Origin: Aquipseudomonas guryensis
GTDB taxonomy: Bacteria; Pseudomonadota; Gammaproteobacteria; Pseudomonadales; Pseudomonadaceae
NCBI RefSeq assembly: GCF_014164785.1
Contig: NZ_JACJFN010000002.1
Location: 620,001-684,000, forward strand
DNA: 64,000 nucleotides
Reading direction: 5' to 3'
Each line of letters starts with the position of its first letter. Position 1 is the stretch's first letter. Of the stretch, positions 8,767-19,887 are shown piece after piece. Position numbers and translations under genes: made by a program. The notes below the pieces were generated by a model. That model was not told the DNA's origin. It ran no database searches and worked only from the letters and a program-made list of their open reading frames with translations.

Positions 8767-9216
8767 ATGTTACGGATTGATGTGGGTGGCCTGACGGAGC
8801 GCCTGAGCCTGGGCATCCAGCGCCAGGTGGCCCGGGAACGTGGTGAAACGCCTAGCGCGGAGGCAATCACCGATGGCTTGCGCGTGAGCCTTTCGGAGCT
8901 TGGGCAGGTGCGCTCTAGCGCGAAGAACGAGGATATCGACGAGAGCAACCTGCCGGACAGCCTCAAGGAGCTGCTCAGGCTGATCCGTGCGCTGAAGCAG
9001 CAGATCGCCGAGAAGAAGGCCGAGCTGGAGGCGCTGATGGCCGAGCCAGGGCTGAATCCCGAGGCTCGCCAGTTGCGCGTCGAGGCGCTGCGCAGCGAGC
9101 TGGCTTCCTTGCAAGGGGCGCTCAGCAGCGCCAGTGCCAATTTGCTCAAGGCCATGCGCGAAGCCGGCTTGAGTGACGAGCAGATGCAGGCGGCGGCCGG
9201 ACTGGCGCTGGGGTGA
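8767..9216 (+). CDS. Hypothetical coiled-coil protein
   Basis: The product is 149 aa with no signal peptide, membrane segment or cysteine. It is highly charged. Residues about 60-140 are predicted helical and coiled-coil-like (LKELLRLIRALKQQIAEKKAEL, then RQLRVEALRSELASLQGAL), ending in a small helical tail. I do not recognise a named family. The first 45 residues contain ETPSAEAITDGLRVSLSEL, which looks like a short structured head. It lies between anr (divergent) and hemN (convergent), the same place as a hypothetical gene I recall in P. aeruginosa. That conserved position supports it as a real gene. Function unknown. Confidence 0.7.
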   Translation: MLRIDVGGLTERLSLGIQRQVARERGETPSAEAITDGLRVSLSELGQVRSSAKNEDIDESNLPDSLKELLRLIRALKQQIAEKKAELEALMAEPGLNPEARQLRVEALRSELASLQGALSSASANLLKAMREAGLSDEQMQAAAGLALG

Positions 9217-9242
9217 GTGTTCTAGAAGCGGATATGCCGGTG

Positions 9243-9294
9243 GTAGCCCGGATGCAATCCGGGACGGGCACGCCCCGGATTGCATCCGCGCTAC
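9243..9294. repeat. REP-like palindromic element, copy 1
   Basis: Two 21-nt arms, 9243-9263 (starting GTAGCCCGGATGCAATCC) and 9274-9294, are inverted copies with a single mismatch and a 10-nt loop. A second copy of the same family is at 29062-29118. The element lies between the convergent stops of the coiled-coil gene and hemN, where it could also stop transcription or protect mRNA ends. Confidence 0.85.
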
Positions 9295-9305
9295 GCCGGT
9301 AATCT

Positions 9306-10688
9306 TCAGATAACCCGTGAGAAGCGCTGCAGGTTCTGTTGTTCCAGGTAGTGGTCGAACAACATGCACACCGAGCGCACCAGCAGGCGGCCTGCCGGGC
9401 GCACGTCGATACCCCTGTCCGTGATGTCGATCAGACCGTCCAATGCCTGTTGCTGCAGCTGCGGCCAGAGCGGGGCAAAGTAGCCGCGGAAATCGATGTT
9501 GAACTGCGTTTCTATGGTGGCGAAGTCCAGCTGGAATTCACAGATCAGTTGCTGGATCACGGCGCGGCGGATGCGGTCGTCGTCGTTGCACTGCAGGCCG
9601 CGCAGCGTAGCGAGCTGGCCATTGTCGATGCTCTGCTGGTAGTTGCCCAGATCGCTGCTGTTCTGGCAATACAGATCGCCGATCTGGCTGATGGCCGACA
9701 CGCCAAGCCCGATCAGATCGCAGTGGCCATGGGTGGTGTAGCCCTGGAAGTTGCGCTGCAGGGTGCCGTCTTCCTGGGCGGTTGCCAGTTCGTCGTCGGG
9801 TAGGGCGAAGTGATCCATGCCGATATAGCGGTAACCAGCAGCGGTGAGTTGCTCGATGCTGCCTTGCAGCATGGCCAGCTTGTCAGCGGGGCTGGGCAGG
9901 TCGTCGCTGTTGATACGGCGTTGCGGCAGGAAGCGTTCCGGCAGGTGGGCGTAATTGAACACCGACAGGCGATCCGGCTGTAGGGCAATGACTTCGGCCA
10001 CGGTGCGGGCGAAGCTTTCCGGAGTCTGCTTGGGCAGGCCATAGATCAGATCGATATTCACCGAACGGAATTGCAGGGTACGCGCCGCTTCGACAATGGC
10101 GCGGGTTTCTTCCAGGCTCTGCAGGCGATTGATCGCCCGCTGTACCGCCGGGTCGAGGTCCTGCACGCCCAGGCTGACGCGGTTGAAGCCCAGCTCACGA
10201 AGCAGACCCATGGTCGACCAGTCGGCTTCGCGCGGATCGATCTCGATGCCGTAGTCGCCAGTGTCGTCATCCAGCAGGTTGAAGTGCTGGCGTAGATGGC
10301 CCATCAGCCGGCGCAGTTCGTCGTGGCTGAGGAAGGTCGGCGTACCACCGCCGAAATGCAGCTGCTCGACGGGCTGACGCGGGTCCAGATGGCAGGAGAG
10401 GATGTTGATTTCCTTCTCCAGGCGCTCCAGGTAAGGCAGTGCGCGGCCGCGATCCTTGGTGATCACCTTGTTGCAGGCGCAGTAGTAGCAGATGTTCGCG
10501 CAGAACGGCACATGCACATACAGCGACAACGGGCGCAGGGCTTTACGGCTGTCGCGCAGCGCATGCAGCAAGTCGAACGAGCCGACCTCGTTGTGGAACT
10601 GTACGGCGGTGGGATAGGAGGTGTAACGCGGGCCGGGCAGGTCATAACGCCGGATCAGGTCAGCGTCCCAGCGAATGGCGTCGAGCAT
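9306..10688 (-). CDS. hemN: Oxygen-independent coproporphyrinogen III oxidase
   Basis: The product is 460 aa, a full-length radical-SAM HemN. It decarboxylates two propionates of coproporphyrinogen III to give protoporphyrinogen IX without oxygen, supplying haem to the oxidases nearby. The [4Fe-4S] cluster motif CX3CX2CXC is at C63, C67, C70 and C72 (VPFCANICYYCACNK). The N-terminal RYDLPGPRYTSYPTA and the GGGTPTFLS SAM-binding stretch also match HemN rather than the HemW-like proteins. An Anr box lies about 63 bp upstream of the start, so induction under low oxygen is expected. The ATG at 10688 fits the family N-terminus. Confidence 0.96.
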   Translation of the reverse strand: MLDAIRWDADLIRRYDLPGPRYTSYPTAVQFHNEVGSFDLLHALRDSRKALRPLSLYVHVPFCANICYYCACNKVITKDRGRALPYLERLEKEINILSCHLDPRQPVEQLHFGGGTPTFLSHDELRRLMGHLRQHFNLLDDDTGDYGIEIDPREADWSTMGLLRELGFNRVSLGVQDLDPAVQRAINRLQSLEETRAIVEAARTLQFRSVNIDLIYGLPKQTPESFARTVAEVIALQPDRLSVFNYAHLPERFLPQRRINSDDLPSPADKLAMLQGSIEQLTAAGYRYIGMDHFALPDDELATAQEDGTLQRNFQGYTTHGHCDLIGLGVSAISQIGDLYCQNSSDLGNYQQSIDNGQLATLRGLQCNDDDRIRRAVIQQLICEFQLDFATIETQFNIDFRGYFAPLWPQLQQQALDGLIDITDRGIDVRPAGRLLVRSVCMLFDHYLEQQNLQRFSRVI

Positions 10689-10750
10689 ACGATTGTCCCC
10701 GGATAGGCAAGCAGTGGTTGCGAGTCTAGGGAGGTGCGCGGCGGGTGATC

Positions 10751-10764
10751 TTGACCTGTATCAA
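10751..10764 (-). promoter_or_regulatory. Anr/FNR box of hemN
   Basis: TTGACCTGTATCAA matches the FNR/Anr consensus TTGAT-N4-ATCAA at 9 of 10 specified positions. Its centre is about 69 bp upstream of the hemN start codon. A class II activator position would put the transcript start near 10716. Confidence 0.8.
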
Positions 10765-10819
10765 GCTGGTGGAGCGCGCCAGGCTGCGTTGCGTCGTCGG
10801 CGAGCAGAGCGTGTGCCGG

Positions 10820-11503
10820 CTAATGCCCCATCAGCCAGTGCTGATGCGGGCCGGGCAGGGTCCACAGGCCGAACAGGATCACCAGCAGGCCACCGGCCAT
10901 GCGCACGCCGCGCTGGCGCAGCAGGGCGGTCAAACGTTCTGCCGCCAGGCCGGTGGCCAGCAGCACCGGCCAGGTGCCGAGGCCGAAAGCCAGCATCAGC
11001 AGGCCGCTATCCAGTGCCGAACCCTGGCTGGCCGCCCACAGCAGGCTGCTGTAGACCAGACCGCAGGGCAGCCAGCCCCAGATGGCGCCGAGCAGCAGGG
11101 CGCGCGGCAGGCTGCTGACCGGCATCAGGCGCGTGGCGATGGGTTGCAGGTGGCGCCAGAGATGGCGGCCCAGGCCTTCGAGGCGGGTCAGGCCGCTCCA
11201 CCAGCCGGCCAGGTACAGGCCCATGGCGATCAGCAGCAGCGCGGCGATCACCCGCAACACCATGGCTGCCGGGCTGCTGGCCACGGCCCAGCCGGCCAGG
11301 CCGATCAATACCCCGGCCGTGGTGTAGCTGAGAATGCGCCCGAGGTTGTAGGCCAGCAGCAGGCGAAAGCGCCGGGCCCGTTGTTCGGGGGGGATGGCCA
11401 GGGTCAGCGCGCCCATCAGGCCGCCACACATGCCCAGGCAGTGCCCGCCGCCGAGCAGACCGAGGATCAGCGCGGAAACCAGCAGTGGGGCCAGTTCAAG
11501 CAC
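10820..11503 (-). CDS. DsbD_2/TauE-like membrane protein of the ccoGHIS operon
   Basis: The product is 227 aa from a GTG at 11503, which overlaps the ccoS stop by 8 nt (GTGCTTGA), so translation is coupled. It has about six membrane segments and the paired-cysteine motifs GGGHCLGMCGGLMGAL near the N-terminus and IWGWLPCGLVYSSLLWA in the middle, typical of the family variously called sulfite exporter TauE/SafE or DsbD_2. Members sit beside ccoS in many Proteobacteria and are thought to help metal or redox handling for cbb3 assembly. That role is inference from position. Longer in-frame upstream extensions run through ccoS in another frame and are not credible. Confidence 0.88.
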   Translation of the reverse strand: MLELAPLLVSALILGLLGGGHCLGMCGGLMGALTLAIPPEQRARRFRLLLAYNLGRILSYTTAGVLIGLAGWAVASSPAAMVLRVIAALLLIAMGLYLAGWWSGLTRLEGLGRHLWRHLQPIATRLMPVSSLPRALLLGAIWGWLPCGLVYSSLLWAASQGSALDSGLLMLAFGLGTWPVLLATGLAAERLTALLRQRGVRMAGGLLVILFGLWTLPGPHQHWLMGH

Positions 11504-11702
11504 GGGGCTGGTCCTGCTGTTCGGGTTGGTCGGCTTCGGCGATGCCGGCCTTGTGCTGCGGGTCTTCGTCGTCGAACAGAATGCTGTGGGCCGGGCCGTC
11601 GAGGTCGTCGTACTGGCCGTTGTCCACCGCCCAGACGAACAGCCAGATGGCGAAGCCGACCAGGGCCACGGCAATCGGGATCAGGATGTAGATGGCGGAC
11701 AT
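11496..11702 (-). CDS. ccoS: cbb3-type cytochrome oxidase assembly protein CcoS
   Basis: The product is 68 aa with one N-terminal membrane helix (IYILIPIAVALVGFAIWLFVWA) followed by the CcoS signature NGQYDDLDGPAHSILFDDE. CcoS is needed to insert the copper and haem cofactors into CcoN. The acidic tail is somewhat variable in the family. It is preceded by a palindromic repeat that separates it from ccoI by 96 bp, and its stop overlaps the start of the DsbD_2-like gene. Confidence 0.95.
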   Translation of the reverse strand: MSAIYILIPIAVALVGFAIWLFVWAVDNGQYDDLDGPAHSILFDDEDPQHKAGIAEADQPEQQDQPRA

Positions 11703-11723
11703 AAAGTCTCCGGGGCGGGCTTG

Positions 11724-11792
11724 TGTAGGAGCGAGCTCTGCTCGCGAAATTGCCCTCTGTTGGATCGTTCGCGAGCAGAGCTCGTTCCTACA
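11724..11792. repeat. Pseudomonas palindromic repeat (GTAGGAGCGAGC type)
   Basis: The arm 11724-11748 (TGTAGGAGCGAGCTCTGCTC...) is repeated inverted at 11768-11792 with one or two mismatches around a 19-nt loop. This is a common intergenic family in Pseudomonas. Here it lies inside the ccoGHIS operon between ccoI and ccoS, where the hairpin could lower readthrough or stabilise the upstream mRNA. Confidence 0.85.
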
Positions 11793-11798
11793 GCAGGA

Positions 11799-14201
11799 TC
11801 AGGTGCGGGCCAGCCTTAAGGCGTTGAGCACTACCAGCAGCGAGCTGACCGACATGCCGACCGCGGCCCACAGCGGAGTGACCAGGCCCAGGGCGGCGAA
11901 GGGCAGCACCAGGCCATTGTACAGCGTTGCCCAGGTCAGGTTCTCGAGGATGATGCGCCGCGTACGGCGGGCCATGGCGAAGGCCTGCACCAGGCTACCC
12001 AGGTGGTTGGACAGCAGTACGGCATCGGCGCTGGTCTTGGCCAGGTCGGTGGCGCTGCCCATGGCCACGCTGATGTCGGCGCCGGCCAGCACCGGCACGT
12101 CGTTGACCCCGTCACCGAGCATCAGCACGCGGTGGCCGGCCTGTTGCAGTTGCTTCAGCACGGCCAGTTTGGCATCCGGAGTGAGGCCGCCGCGGGCGTC
12201 GTCGATACCCAGCTGGCGTGCCACTTCGCCAACCATCGGCGAACTGTCGCCGGACAACAGGATGATCTGCCAGCCCTGCGCGCGGCAGGCTTCCAGCAGC
12301 TGCGGGGCGTCTTCGCGCAGGCGGTCGCCGAGGACGAACCAGGCCAGCGGACCGCGCTCGTCACCGAGCAGCAGCCATTGGCCGTGCTCGCCAGGAATTG
12401 CCGGCGCACTGCGCCCAGCGAGGGCGGCGACATAGGCCGGCTGGCCGATACGCAGCAGGCGCCCATCGACCACGCCTTGCAGGCCCTGGCCGGGTTCGCT
12501 GGCGAGCTGTTCGGCACCTTGCGTGCAGTGACCGAAGGCGCGGGCGATGGGGTGTTCGGAGCCATGTTCGAGGGCCGCTGCCAGGGCCAGGCAGGCGTCG
12601 CCATCCAGCTCGCGCAGGGTCTCGATGCGCTCCAGGGTCAGGCGTCCTTCGCTGAGCGTGCCGGTCTTGTCGACGATCAGCGTGTCGATCTGCTTGAGGC
12701 CTTCCAGCACATGGCCGCGGGTCAGCAGCAGGCCGAGCTTGTGCAGGCTGCCGGTGGCGGTGGTCAGCGCGGTCGGCGTGGCCAGCGAGAGGGCACAGGG
12801 GCAGGTGGCGACCAGCAGGGCGAGGACGATCCAGAAGGCGCGCTCGCTGTCGATCTGCCACCAGACCAGGCCGACGATGGCGGCCACGCCGAGGACGATC
12901 AGCAGGAACCACTGCGCGACCCGGTCGGCCAGCTCGGCGATGCGCGGCTTGTCGGCCTGGGCGCGCTCCAGCAGACGGACGATGGCAGACAGCCGGGTGT
13001 CGGCACCGAGAGCGCTGATCTGCAGGGTCAGCGGCCCCTCGACGTTGAGGGTGCCGGCGGTCACCGCATCGCCGATGCCGCGTGGCAGCGGCAGGTATTC
13101 GCCGGTGAGCAGCGATTCGTCGACGCTGGATTGGCCGGCAACGATGTGTCCGTCGGCTGGTAGCAGTGCGCCCGGTGGCACCAGCACGCGGTCGCCGACC
13201 TGTAGTTCGCGCAGCAGCACGCGCTCGCTACGCTCCTCGGCATCCAGGCGCAGGCAGGACGGTGGCAGCAGGCTGACCAGTTGCGCAGTGGCCGCCGCCG
13301 TGCGCTCGCGGGCGCGCCGCTCGAGGTAGCGACCGGCAAGGAGGAACAGGGCAAACATGCCGACCGCGTCGAAATACAGCTCACCGATGCCGGTGACGGT
13401 GGACCAGATACCGGCGACATAGGCGCCGCCGATGGCTAGCGACACCGACACGTCCATGGTCAGGTGGCGGGTGCGCAGGTCGCGCAGGGCGCCGCGGAAG
13501 AACTGGCCGCAGCAGTAGAAGACGATGGGCGTGGTGAGGAACAGGCTGGTCCAGCGCAGGATCTTGTCCAGCTCGGGCGACAGGTCGACATTGAACTCCG
13601 GCCAGGTGGCCATTGCCGCCATCATTACCTGCATCCACAGCAGGCCGGCGACGCCGATCTGCCGTAGCGACTTGCGGTTCTCGGCCGCCAGGCGGGTGCT
13701 GGCTGCATCGTCCTGCCAGGGGTGGCCGGCATAACCGATGCTGCGCAGCTCCTTGAGCAACTGGCTGAGGGGCAGCAGGCTGTCGGCCCAGCGCAGGGTC
13801 AGGCGATGGTTGGACAGGTTGAGACGGGCTTCGGCAACACCGGGCAGGGTGCGCAGGTGTTTCTCGATCAGCCACCCGCAGGCGGCGCAGCTGATGCCTT
13901 CGATCAGCAGGCTGGTTTCGCTGAGTTCGCCCTGGTGCTGGACGAAGTCCTGCTGCACCTCCTCGCGGTCGTAAAGCTCCAGCTCATCCGGCAGGGCCTT
14001 GGGCAGGGCCTGCGGGTTAATTGCGTTGTCGCTGCGGTGGCGGTAGTAGTTTTCCAGGCCGCCGGCGACGATGGCTTCGGCCACGGCCTGGCAGCCTGGG
14101 CAGCACAAGGCCCGCGGCGCACCCAGCACGCGGGCCTCGAAACGGCTGCCGGCAGGTACCGGCAGGCCGCAGTGATAGCAGGGAAGGGGACTGCTGCTCA
14201 T
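11799..14201 (-). CDS. ccoI: Copper-exporting P1B-type ATPase CcoI (FixI)
   Basis: The product is 800 aa. It pumps copper across the inner membrane for assembly of the CcoN copper centre. Domains in order: an N-terminal metal-binding head with CYHC (residues 8-11) and CCPGC (33-37), an HMA domain with GISCAACGW (C105, C108), membrane segments, an actuator region, the ion-channel motif CPC (TCPCALSLATP), the phosphorylation motif DKTGTL, and GDGVNDVPVL before the last two helices. The duplicated cysteine head is typical of the CcoI/FixI branch. The start at 14201 gives this head; a start at 14348 would run through ccoH in another frame. A 13-bp gap follows ccoH. Confidence 0.96.
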   Translation of the reverse strand: MSSSPLPCYHCGLPVPAGSRFEARVLGAPRALCCPGCQAVAEAIVAGGLENYYRHRSDNAINPQALPKALPDELELYDREEVQQDFVQHQGELSETSLLIEGISCAACGWLIEKHLRTLPGVAEARLNLSNHRLTLRWADSLLPLSQLLKELRSIGYAGHPWQDDAASTRLAAENRKSLRQIGVAGLLWMQVMMAAMATWPEFNVDLSPELDKILRWTSLFLTTPIVFYCCGQFFRGALRDLRTRHLTMDVSVSLAIGGAYVAGIWSTVTGIGELYFDAVGMFALFLLAGRYLERRARERTAAATAQLVSLLPPSCLRLDAEERSERVLLRELQVGDRVLVPPGALLPADGHIVAGQSSVDESLLTGEYLPLPRGIGDAVTAGTLNVEGPLTLQISALGADTRLSAIVRLLERAQADKPRIAELADRVAQWFLLIVLGVAAIVGLVWWQIDSERAFWIVLALLVATCPCALSLATPTALTTATGSLHKLGLLLTRGHVLEGLKQIDTLIVDKTGTLSEGRLTLERIETLRELDGDACLALAAALEHGSEHPIARAFGHCTQGAEQLASEPGQGLQGVVDGRLLRIGQPAYVAALAGRSAPAIPGEHGQWLLLGDERGPLAWFVLGDRLREDAPQLLEACRAQGWQIILLSGDSSPMVGEVARQLGIDDARGGLTPDAKLAVLKQLQQAGHRVLMLGDGVNDVPVLAGADISVAMGSATDLAKTSADAVLLSNHLGSLVQAFAMARRTRRIILENLTWATLYNGLVLPFAALGLVTPLWAAVGMSVSSLLVVLNALRLART

Positions 14202-14214
14202 GGACGCGGGCGGA

Positions 14215-14715
14215 TCACTCGCCGAGCTGAACCGACTGGCCGCTGGCCAGTTGTTCTTCCTCGAACAGGCGCCAGTCCTGGCCGCCTTCCTGACCGATGA
14301 CTTCGACGAAACGACGGCCTTCGACCGCATCCAGCAGGTTGCCGGCATAGCTGCCGTCCGCCTGGGCTTGCAGGACTACCCGGCGATCACGCTCGGGCTG
14401 GGTCGGCGAGATCAGGTTGAGCACCAGTTGCGGCGGCTTACTGTAGCCCTGCAACTGCAGGCTGGCGGTGCCTCGCTCATTGTCCAGCTGCAGACTGGCC
14501 TTGAGCTTGAGGCGCACGGCGAGGTTTTCGCGCTCCAGCGAGGTGTTGATGCCTTTGCCGACATCGTAATAGTTGTCGGAGATCAACCCCGGCGGATTGC
14601 GCGTGGCGATCACCAGCATGGAGGTGCCCAGCACCACGGACATGCCGAGAATGCCGAGAATGAACCAGACCCAGAATTCTTTGTACCAGGGCCGGGCGAA
14701 GGTGTCGGGTTGCAT
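14215..14715 (-). CDS. ccoH: cbb3 oxidase assembly protein CcoH (FixH)
   Basis: The product is 166 aa. An N-terminal membrane helix (WFILGILGMSVVLGTSMLVIA) follows the characteristic start RPWYKEFWVW, and a periplasmic FixH domain carries the family motif NYYDVGKGIN. CcoH binds the assembling oxidase and is needed for its stability. It sits 14 bp after ccoG and 13 bp before ccoI, so the three are clearly one operon. Confidence 0.95.
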   Translation of the reverse strand: MQPDTFARPWYKEFWVWFILGILGMSVVLGTSMLVIATRNPPGLISDNYYDVGKGINTSLERENLAVRLKLKASLQLDNERGTASLQLQGYSKPPQLVLNLISPTQPERDRRVVLQAQADGSYAGNLLDAVEGRRFVEVIGQEGGQDWRLFEEEQLASGQSVQLGE

Positions 14716-14729
14716 GCAATTTCCTATGG

Positions 14730-16145
<1,416 letters not shown>

Positions 16146-16238
16146 CAGGGTCGTACCACGGCTTGGGTGAGTGCTCCTGTCGATACTTGCCGAAGGAGTC
16201 AGAATTTCACGGCTCTATGGTACGCCTGATCGAGCTGT

Positions 16239-16270
16239 GCCCGGGTGCGACCAGCGGTCGCGTCCCGGGC
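16239..16270 (-). terminator. Strong GC hairpin between ccoP1 and ccoG
   Basis: GCCCGGGTGCGACC pairs with GGTCGCGTCCCGGGC (13 of 14 bases with one asymmetric bulge) around a 3-nt loop. It begins 10 bp after the ccoP1 stop. There is no T-run, so it may be an mRNA-stabilising stem or Rho-linked attenuator rather than a classical terminator. Confidence 0.5.
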
Positions 16271-16279
16271 GGGTGTTGC

Positions 16280-17257
16280 TTACTTCTCGACTTGCTCGGC
16301 TTTCTCGCCGTGCGACAGGCTGTACACGTAGGCGGTCAGCAGGTGCACTTTGTCTTCGCTGCCCACATAGGGTAGCTGAGCCGGCATGTTGCCGTTGCGG
16401 CCATAGCGGATGGTCTGCTGCAGTTGCGCGTAGCTGCTGCCGTAGATGAAGGCGCTGGGGTTGGTCAGGTTCGGTGCGCCCATCATCTTGTTGCCGGTGC
16501 CTTCCTTGGTGTGGCAGGCGAAGCAGGTGGTCTCGAACACTTTCTTACCGGCAGCGATGTCGGCAGTCACGCCTTCCGGCAGTTTGCGGCCGCCCAGTTC
16601 GGTGAGTACGTAGGCGGCAACATTACGTACGCCGTCTTCGCCGATCTGCGGAGCCTGCGGCGGCATGGCGCCACTGCGGCCAGCAATGATGGTCTGCTTG
16701 ATCTCGGCCGGCGAGCCGCCCCAGCGCCATTCGTTGTCGGTCAGGTTGGGGAAGCCGTAGGCACCCTTGGCGTCGGAGCCGTGGCAGACCGAGCAGTTGG
16801 AGGCGAACAGACGGTTACCCATTTTCAGGGCTTTTTCGTCCTTGGCCACTTCCTCGATTGGCATCTTGGCGTAGGCGGCATAGAGCGGGGCGTATTGCTT
16901 GTCGGCCCGCACCATCTCTTTTTCCCACTGGTGCACGCCAGTCCAGCCGGATTCACCATTGGCGAACGGCTTGCCGTCACCAGCTTCGTTGTAGCCTGGC
17001 AGCAGACCTTTCCAGTTACCCAGGCCCGGGTAGAGCACCAGGTAGCCGAGGGCGAAGACGATGGTGCCGACGAACAGCATGAACCACCACTTTGGCAGCG
17101 GGTTGTCGTACTCGGCGATGCCATCGAACTCGTGACCGAGGGTTTCCTCGGTGGCGTCCTGGCGCTGGCCCTTGCGCACGCTGAAGATCAGCACGGCCAT
17201 GGCGATGATGGTGCCCAGGCTCAGCACCGTGATGTAGAGACTCCAGAAGGTAGTCAT
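16280..17257 (-). CDS. ccoP: cbb3 oxidase subunit III, dihaem cytochrome c CcoP (copy 1)
   Basis: The product is 325 aa. CcoP carries two c-type haems that accept electrons for the CcoNO core. An N-terminal helix (residues 5-26), the conserved [14 protein letters not shown] loop and a second helix (57-77) anchor it. The haem motifs are CSVCH (155-159) and CFACH (245-249), with methionines in MPPQAP and NMPAQLP as axial ligands. Its start codon overlaps the ccoQ stop (ATGA, 17254-17257). It is 12 residues longer than copy 2, mainly through an insert after LLPGY near residue 90. Confidence 0.96.
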   Translation of the reverse strand: MTTFWSLYITVLSLGTIIAMAVLIFSVRKGQRQDATEETLGHEFDGIAEYDNPLPKWWFMLFVGTIVFALGYLVLYPGLGNWKGLLPGYNEAGDGKPFANGESGWTGVHQWEKEMVRADKQYAPLYAAYAKMPIEEVAKDEKALKMGNRLFASNCSVCHGSDAKGAYGFPNLTDNEWRWGGSPAEIKQTIIAGRSGAMPPQAPQIGEDGVRNVAAYVLTELGGRKLPEGVTADIAAGKKVFETTCFACHTKEGTGNKMMGAPNLTNPSAFIYGSSYAQLQQTIRYGRNGNMPAQLPYVGSEDKVHLLTAYVYSLSHGEKAEQVEK

Positions 17258-17442
17258 TCTTTATTGCTCCCAGAAGCTTTTTCGTCACGCTCTTTGGCGG
17301 GTGCGTCGTCGGCGAAGGGCAGGTTGGCGGCCTCGTCGAAGCTGTCTTTGCGTCTGCTGCTGTAGGCCCAGAGCACCACGCCAATGAAAGCGATGAAAAC
17401 CACGGCGGTGCCGATACCGCGAAGCGTCCCGATATCCATCAT
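17254..17442 (-). CDS. ccoQ: cbb3 oxidase small subunit CcoQ
   Basis: The product is 62 aa: one membrane helix ([19 protein letters not shown]) followed by a basic [14 protein letters not shown] stretch and a charged tail, the classical CcoQ/FixQ layout. CcoQ stabilises the CcoP-core interaction. Two adjacent ATG codons (17442, 17439) are possible starts. It begins 3 bp after the ccoO1 stop and overlaps ccoP1 by 4 nt. No equivalent gene is present in the second cco operon. Confidence 0.93.
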   Translation of the reverse strand: MMDIGTLRGIGTAVVFIAFIGVVLWAYSSRRKDSFDEAANLPFADDAPAKERDEKASGSNKE

Positions 17443-17445
17443 GCG

Positions 17446-18056
17446 TTACCGTTTATTCTTGATTGAGGTGCCCAGACCTTGCAGGTATGCGACCAGCGCA
17501 TCCATCTCGGTCTTGCCTTTCACAGCTTCTGCCGCGCCGGCGATATCTTCGTCGGTGTAGGGCACGCCCAGAGTACGCATGGCTTCCAGCTTGGTGGCGG
17601 TGTTCTTGCCATCCAGCTTGTTCTCGACCAGCCACGGGTAAGCCGGCATCTTCGACTCCGGCACTACGTTGCGCGGGTTGTACAGGTGCGCACGCTGCCA
17701 TTCATCGGAGTAGCGGCCGCCAACGCGGGCCAGGTCCGGACCGGTACGCTTGGAGCCCCACAGGAACGGGTGATCCCAGACGCTTTCGCCGGCGACGGAG
17801 TAGTGGCCGTAGCGTTCGGTCTCGGCACGGAACGGACGAATCATCTGCGAGTGGCAGCCAACGCAGCCTTCGCGGATGTAAATGTCACGACCTTCGACTT
17901 CCAGCGCGGTACGCGGCTTCATGCCTTCGACCGGGGTGTTGGTGACGTCCTGGAAGAACAGCGGAACGATTTGGGTCAGGCCGCCGATGCTGACGGCGAT
18001 GACCATGAAGAACGCCAGCAGGCCAATGTTCTTCTCGACTATTTCGTGGCTTTTCA

Positions 18057-18057
<1 letters not shown>
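17446..18057 (-). CDS. ccoO: cbb3 oxidase subunit II, monohaem cytochrome c CcoO (copy 1)
   Basis: The product is 203 aa with one N-terminal membrane helix ([23 protein letters not shown]) and a periplasmic cytochrome domain with the haem motif CVGCH at residues 65-69, followed by [16 protein letters not shown]. The C-terminal methionine ligand region is SKMPAYPWL. It passes electrons from CcoP to the CcoN site. The start ATG shares its A with the ccoN1 stop (TGATG at 18057), so the two are translationally coupled. Confidence 0.96.
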
Positions 18058-19529
<1,472 letters not shown>

Positions 19530-19553
19530 TTAGGGGGGTAAAAATCGGCGGCA

Positions 19554-19582
19554 AGTATGGAGAAACGGGGTGCCCATTGCAA
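19554..19582 (-). promoter_or_regulatory. Candidate sigma-70 promoter of ccoNOQP-1
   Basis: On the reverse strand, TTGCAA (19577-19582) is separated by 17 nt from CATACT (19554-19559). This predicts a start near 19547 and a leader of about 48 nt before the ccoN1 ATG. No Anr box is close to it. Confidence 0.5.
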
Positions 19583-19854
19583 CGCTACATGCCTGTACGA
19601 TCAAGGTTTTAGCGGCTTTTACCCTGGTTTCGAACGGTAAAAATAGCCATCCAGTTGCGAACATTTCGCAGCTGGGGCGTGTTGCGCTGAAGAAGGGGTC
19701 GCGTTGGAGTTGTTACAACGTGCGATTGTCAGCAGCTTAGCCCATGTCAAGGGGGCTGAGGTGCAACTTGTCGGCGGGGTGCGACACTGGGTCGCAGAGC
19801 GGCAGGCCGCCTGCAGTCAGGGTTGCAGGCAGGGGGCGAGTGTATTGCTAGGTG

Positions 19855-19882
19855 AAGGAGGGCGTCGGGCGACGCCCTCCTT
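19855..19882 (-). terminator. Terminator-like hairpin of ccoNOP-2
   Basis: GGAGGGCGTC and GACGCCCTCC form a perfect 10-bp stem around a 4-nt loop, extended by AA/TT. It lies just downstream of the ccoP2 stop. The T-run on the reverse strand is short (TTCACC), so termination may be partial. Confidence 0.6.
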
Positions 19883-19887
19883 TTCGA

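Noticed and set aside
19592..19605. Possible Anr site upstream of ccoN1 (reverse strand TTGAT followed by CGTACAGG)
   Set aside because: Only one half-site matches; the second half lacks ATCAA.
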